NCBI GenBank assembly: GCA_002317575.1
Contig: DCIH01000080.1
Span: 3,201-21,861 of the forward strand
DNA from: Verrucomicrobia bacterium UBA1731
GTDB lineage: Bacteria > Verrucomicrobiota > Kiritimatiellia > RFP12 > UBA1067
Length of the DNA: 18,661 nt
Direction of reading: 5' to 3'
Program-made: the position numbers and the translations under genes
Part shown: positions 15,209 to 18,661 of the stretch, piece after piece
How positions within the stretch are numbered: position 1 is the first letter of the stretch
Layout: each line of letters starts with the position of its first letter
The notes under the pieces: generated by a model
The model's database searches: none
Told to the model about the DNA's origin: nothing
What the model saw: the letters and a program-made list of their open reading frames with translations, nothing else

Positions 15209-15949
15209 GTGAATCTATTGGCTTCGAAGCGTTCATGGTTGCTGGCTCCCGTGGTGTTCGCGTTGTGCGCGGCGGCGCTCGTAACCGTTTGGCTGGTGAT
15301 GGCGCCGGACGCGCTGGTGGCCGCTTTTGATGCGGACGGCAAGAGTCCCGTCGAACTGATGACGCTGCCGCTTTTCGCGCTGATCATTCCGCTCACATGG
15401 TTGTGCACGCCCGTGTCGGGCGGCATTTCCCGCAAGTGCTTCTGGAATTTCGCGTTCACCGTTCTGGCGGTGATCGCCTTGACGCGCGAGCAGGACTGGC
15501 ACAAGGATCTCGTCGCCTGGCTGTGGCCGGATGTGGTGGCCTCATTCAAGGGTACCGTCTTCAAGATGAAGTTCCTCAAGGCGTCCGGCGTGCCGCTCGT
15601 GGCGAAGTTGTTCGTGGGCGGATTTTTCGCGATGTTCTTCGCCTTCGCGTTGCTGCCGCTCGTCAAGTGGTTCGTGCCGCTGTTCAAGGGTTTTTTCAAA
15701 CTGCATCCCGTCAGTTGGACGATGGCGTTCTTCGGCGGCACCTCGGTGATGGTCCTGGTTGTGGACCGTCTGCCCGCCAATTTGCGGCATGCGGGCATCG
15801 TCCTGTCCGATTCCGCGTTAGCGCTTTTGAAGGCCTTTGAGGAAGGCGGCGAGGCCATGATGGCGCTCTTTGCGCTGTTGGCGATTCTGCAGGCGCACGC
15901 CATCTACGCGGCCGATGTCGGCGCGGAGGCGTGGCGGGAGAAAACCTGA
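15209..15949 (+). CDS. Polytopic membrane protein, function unknown
   Basis: I do not recognise this 246-residue protein. It has about six membrane helices (roughly 11-31, 51-68, 78-92, 130-152, 167-184 and 214-234). A polar loop after the third helix contains TREQDWHKDL (92-101), and another, after the fifth helix, holds DRLPANLRH (186-194), then a helix with EEGGE (211-215); these charged segments look like candidate functional sites. GTG 15209 is preferred because an AGAGGG site sits six bases upstream; TTG 15203, which overlaps the ligase stop, is less likely. The stop overlaps the next ATG (TGATG). Sitting between a membrane-anchored acyl-adenylating enzyme and glycosyltransferases, it may act in lipid or polysaccharide handling, but that is only context. 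Confidence 0.78.
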   Translation: MNLLASKRSWLLAPVVFALCAAALVTVWLVMAPDALVAAFDADGKSPVELMTLPLFALIIPLTWLCTPVSGGISRKCFWNFAFTVLAVIALTREQDWHKDLVAWLWPDVVASFKGTVFKMKFLKASGVPLVAKLFVGGFFAMFFAFALLPLVKWFVPLFKGFFKLHPVSWTMAFFGGTSVMVLVVDRLPANLRHAGIVLSDSALALLKAFEEGGEAMMALFALLAILQAHAIYAADVGAEAWREKT

Positions 15950-17028
15950 TGCGCGCGCCGAACGAACCTCTGCGTCTCTTGCTGGTGGACAATCTGATGA
16001 TCCGCCGGTACGGGAATCTGCGCATGGGTCCCGGCCGCAAACTCAATTGCGGGGCGGTGCGCAACAATTGGCGCATTTGTGAGTTTTCCGATCGCGACAT
16101 GGCACGGCTTCTGGCGCCGTTGGGCATTCGCGCGTGGGGCGGCGCGATCGCCAACCGCAAGCTCGTGTTGACGGCGAAGAACTTCCGTCCCGACGTCCTT
16201 TTGCTCGGGCATTGCGACTACATCCGCAACGAGACGCTGGAAAAAATCCGGAAGATCCTGCCCGATGTCCGCATTGCCCATTTCAACGTGGATCCCCTGT
16301 GGCAAGAGAGCACGCGCGCCCAGATGGAGGAACGCAAGGATTCGTGCGACGCATTGTTCGCCACCACGGCCGGCGATGTCCTGAAGACGTGGTGCACGGG
16401 CAGGAACGCGGTCGCCTACATGCCCAATCCGTCGGATCCGTCGATGGAGAACCGCGACAACGGCGAAAAATTCGGCTTCGTCCGCGATCTCTTTTTCGCG
16501 GGCAATCCGCGCGCGGGCGATCCGCGATGGGAACTCCTGTCGCAAACGTTGCCGAAGCTGGGCGGCAAACTGCGGGTGGAGATATTCGGGGCCGACGCCG
16601 AGAACCGCCGCAAGGTGCAAGGCGTCACGTGGTCGCCCGGCATTTGGGGCGCCGCGTACGAAAACGTGCTTGCCGGTTCCAAGATGTCCTTGAACCTCAA
16701 TCGCCGCGAGGGCGACAAGTGGTATTCGTCCGATCGCATCGCGCATCTGATGGGGTGCGGCATTCTGACGTTCCAGAGCGCCAAAAACGGCATGGACAGG
16801 TTCTTTACGCCGGAGGAGACGGTGTTCTTCGACGGTGCGGACGATCTGGCCGAAAAGCTGTTGCTGTTCCAGGCGAACGACGCGGCGCGTGCGCGCATCG
16901 CGTCGGCGGGCCGCGCGAAGTACCACAAGCTCTTCAACGGCGCACGCGTGCTCAAGTACATGGTCGAGACGCTTTTGGGCGAGCGGTATTCCGAAGATTA
17001 CGAGTGGCGGGAGGAGGTCTACCGGTGA
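15949..17028 (+). CDS. CgeB-like glycosyltransferase
   Basis: Predicted cytoplasmic glycosyltransferase of 359 residues with a GT-B-like layout. The N-terminal half has LRLLLVDN (8-15) and RPDVLLLGHCDYI (80-92), followed by RIAHFNVDPLW, the pattern of CgeB/DUF3880-type enzymes. The C-terminal half has LFFAGNPR, a small-residue KMSLNLNRR strand (about 247-255) and the diagnostic SDRIAHLMGCG and TPEETVFF plus DDLAEKLLLF stretch that binds the nucleotide sugar in related proteins. No membrane helix is evident. ATG 15949 overlaps the preceding stop; an upstream in-frame GTG (15931) is less likely. The final GTGA overlaps the next gene, so it is coupled to a membrane glycosyltransferase. Donor and acceptor are unknown; a role in surface glycan or glycoprotein decoration fits the context. 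Confidence 0.82.
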   Translation: MRAPNEPLRLLLVDNLMIRRYGNLRMGPGRKLNCGAVRNNWRICEFSDRDMARLLAPLGIRAWGGAIANRKLVLTAKNFRPDVLLLGHCDYIRNETLEKIRKILPDVRIAHFNVDPLWQESTRAQMEERKDSCDALFATTAGDVLKTWCTGRNAVAYMPNPSDPSMENRDNGEKFGFVRDLFFAGNPRAGDPRWELLSQTLPKLGGKLRVEIFGADAENRRKVQGVTWSPGIWGAAYENVLAGSKMSLNLNRREGDKWYSSDRIAHLMGCGILTFQSAKNGMDRFFTPEETVFFDGADDLAEKLLLFQANDAARARIASAGRAKYHKLFNGARVLKYMVETLLGERYSEDYEWREEVYR

Positions 17029-18557
17029 CCGCCCGGCACGGGGTGTTCTCGGTTCGGCCTTGGTTGCTCGCGGCGGCGGCCGTCGCGGTTTTCGGTTTTT
17101 CCGCCGGATTCGGTTTTATCCGCTGGGACGATCCCGACTACACGTTCCGCTGCGCGTTCGTCGCGGGCGGTTTCAGTTGGGCGAATCTGTGCGCGGCCTT
17201 TTCGCGTGTGGCCGCGAACGGCATCTGGATGCCGCTCACGAATCTCACGTACATGCTGGACGTCTCGCTTTTCGGAACGGGGCCGTCCGGCCACCACGCC
17301 GTGAACGTGGCGCTCCATGCGGCCAACGCGGTGCTGCTTTGGCACGTGCTCAGGCGATGCTTCTGCCGCATTGATGCGGATGGACGATCGGCCGCGCCCG
17401 AGTGGGCGTGTTTCGCGGCGGCGGCGTTTTGGACGTTCCATCCGCTGCGCGCGGAAGCGGTGTGCTGGATCGCGGCGCGCAAAGAACTGCTGTGGACGTT
17501 TTTCGCGCTGCTGGGCGCGCTCGCCTGGATGCGCGGCCGTCGGGCGTGGGCGGTCGTCTGTTGCGCGTGCGCCTGCATGAGCAAGCCCACGGCGATGTGC
17601 TTCCCGTTCTGGGTGCTGGCGGTTGATTTTGCGTTTCTGGGCGCGTCGGCGGAACGCCGCCGTTGGGTGTGGTATGTGCCGCTGTTCGCGATGGCCGCCG
17701 CGACGGGCTGGCTCGCGACGTATTCGCAGACGCACGCCGAGGGGTTCGCCGTGCGCGATCTCTTCGAGACGGGATTGGGATGGCGGCTCCTGAACGCCGC
17801 TGTCGCGACGGGGCTGTACGTGGGGCAGTCGCTTGTGCCCGTGGGGATCCACGCGGATTACCGCGTGCTGCCAGGGGCGTTTCCGGCGCATGGCGCGCTC
17901 GGACTGGGCGTGCTGGTGGCCGCGCTCGCCGTCGGCTGCAGCGTCGCCAAGCGCGCGAAGAATGCGCGTCCCGGGCTTGCCGTCGCGCTCGCCGCGCTCG
18001 CGGCGCTCGCGCCGACGCTGGGGGTCTTCGGCAGTTTCGGCGTGTCGGCGCGGGCGGATCGTTTCTTCTACGCGCCGGGCATGGCGCTGTCGTTCGCGTT
18101 CGTTTGGGGCGCGATGCGTTTCGCGGCGCGCGCGGGCGCACGGGCGCGTGCCGTCGCGGGTGTTTGCGTCGCGGCATTCGCGCTCGTCGCAGTGGTGGTG
18201 GCGGCGTCCTGGCGGAACGACCTGACGCTCTTTTCGCGCGCCTTGGCGCACGATCCCTCGCATCCACGGGCGCTTGCGCACGTGGCGAGCGAGAAATGCA
18301 AGCTCGCCGATCGCGCGGTGCGCACCGCGCAGGCCGGTCCGGACGCGTTCGACGAGGGCATCGCGCTGTTCCGCGAGAGCCTGCGGCTCGAACCACGCGA
18401 CAATGTGGTGGCGGAGCTTGCGTACGCGCTGGCGGCGCGCGGCTACGTATCCGACGCGGACGAGGTGCGCCGTCTCGCCGAGCCGCTCGCGCGCGACATC
18501 GCCCGCGACCGCAGCGGCATCGCCCGCGCCGCACTCAAGCGTCTGGGCAATCGCTGA
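17025..18557 (+). CDS. TMTC-type membrane glycosyltransferase with C-terminal TPR helices
   Basis: A 510-residue polytopic protein of the GT-C / TMTC-like family, which transfers sugars from a lipid-linked donor on the outer face of the membrane. Key features are RWDDPDY (33-39) in the first external loop, with the paired acidic residues expected at the active site; WMPLTNLTYMLD (68-79) and FGTGPSGHHAVNVALHAANA (83-102); the FHPLRAEAVCWIAARKELL stretch (138-156); and SARADRFFYAPG (341-352). About ten membrane helices precede a soluble C-terminus (about 405-505) with two or three TPR-like helix pairs, for example EGIALFRESLRLEP. GTG 17025 follows GGGAGGAGG and overlaps the previous stop. The pairing with a cytoplasmic glycosyltransferase suggests a protein O-glycosylation or surface-glycan pathway; the exported protein at the head of the operon is a possible target. 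That link is inference. Confidence 0.87.
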   Translation: MTARHGVFSVRPWLLAAAAVAVFGFSAGFGFIRWDDPDYTFRCAFVAGGFSWANLCAAFSRVAANGIWMPLTNLTYMLDVSLFGTGPSGHHAVNVALHAANAVLLWHVLRRCFCRIDADGRSAAPEWACFAAAAFWTFHPLRAEAVCWIAARKELLWTFFALLGALAWMRGRRAWAVVCCACACMSKPTAMCFPFWVLAVDFAFLGASAERRRWVWYVPLFAMAAATGWLATYSQTHAEGFAVRDLFETGLGWRLLNAAVATGLYVGQSLVPVGIHADYRVLPGAFPAHGALGLGVLVAALAVGCSVAKRAKNARPGLAVALAALAALAPTLGVFGSFGVSARADRFFYAPGMALSFAFVWGAMRFAARAGARARAVAGVCVAAFALVAVVVAASWRNDLTLFSRALAHDPSHPRALAHVASEKCKLADRAVRTAQAGPDAFDEGIALFRESLRLEPRDNVVAELAYALAARGYVSDADEVRRLAEPLARDIARDRSGIARAALKRLGNR

Positions 18558-18590
18558 TTTCTGGAGTTTACCCATTTTCTGACCGGCAAA

Positions 18591-18630
18591 GCGCATCTCA
18601 CCCCGATGAATAACGGGTGGGATGTGTTTT
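18591..18630 (+). terminator. Probable Rho-independent terminator of the surface operon
   Basis: CATCTCACCC (18594-18603) pairs with GGGTGGGATG (18615-18624), with one T-G wobble, across an 11-base loop. The stem can extend three more pairs outward, and TTTT follows. It lies about 35 nt after the last stop codon of the operon. A short open frame starting at ATG 18606 runs through it to the window edge, so a new gene start cannot be ruled out. Confidence 0.55.
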
Positions 18631-18661
18631 CGCACATGAAATGGCCGTTTCTCCCGACGAT

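Noticed and set aside
17019..18635. Long - strand frame opposite the TMTC-type glycosyltransferase
   Set aside because: The + strand frame has family motifs and membrane helices; the antisense frame is Arg/His-rich and featureless.
1..18661. CRISPR arrays, tRNA or rRNA genes, insertion sequences, integrases, toxin-antitoxin or classical defence genes
   Set aside because: No repeat-spacer pattern, cloverleaf, transposase or defence-related motif was recognised on either strand.

Overview
The window is a GC-rich, gene-dense bacterial chromosome segment with every recognisable gene on the + strand. A Minf_1886-type protein (a family I know mainly from Verrucomicrobia, Planctomycetes and relatives), a large-ectodomain pseudopilin with a C-terminal DGH-type motif, and many GTG starts point to the PVC superphylum. 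Kiritimatiellota or Lentisphaerota is my best guess; this is inference from gene content, not a computed placement. No stretch over 300 bases lacks a gene. The only sizeable gaps are about 75 nt before acpP, 92 nt after it, 130 nt after deoC and about 100 nt at the right end.

Layout. (1) 2-2219: 3' end of an M18 aminopeptidase, a Minf_1886 family protein and an RsgA GTPase that lacks its usual C-terminal zinc domain. (2) 2234-2617: acpP (acyl carrier protein) with its own apparent promoter and a strong hairpin terminator. (3) 2654-9930: a tightly packed, mostly stop/start-overlapping run: Gfo/Idh/MocA oxidoreductase, era, a large exported TPR protein, an ExbB/TolQ-like and an ExbD/TolR-like protein, a short proline-rich membrane-anchored protein, pyrE and deoC, closed by a small possible terminator on the deoC stop codon. 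(4) 9966-18630: a second apparent transcription unit with its own promoter: a large exported protein with a LamG-like region, a pseudopilin, an acyl-adenylating enzyme with a C-terminal membrane hairpin, a polytopic membrane protein, a CgeB-like glycosyltransferase and a TMTC-type membrane glycosyltransferase with C-terminal TPRs, then a hairpin terminator. Unit 4 looks like a cell-surface or envelope-modification operon; unit 3 mixes housekeeping genes with an atypical Tol/Exb-like module.

Most worth a second look: (a) the TPR / ExbB / ExbD / proline-rich set resembles a Tol-Pal or TonB motor, but neither channel subunit keeps the residues that normally carry protons; (b) two tandem 51-bp, near-palindromic, in-frame units inside the TPR gene look like an intragenic palindromic element; (c) RsgA ends right after its GTPase core; (d) an adenylate-forming enzyme is fused to a membrane anchor within the surface operon.
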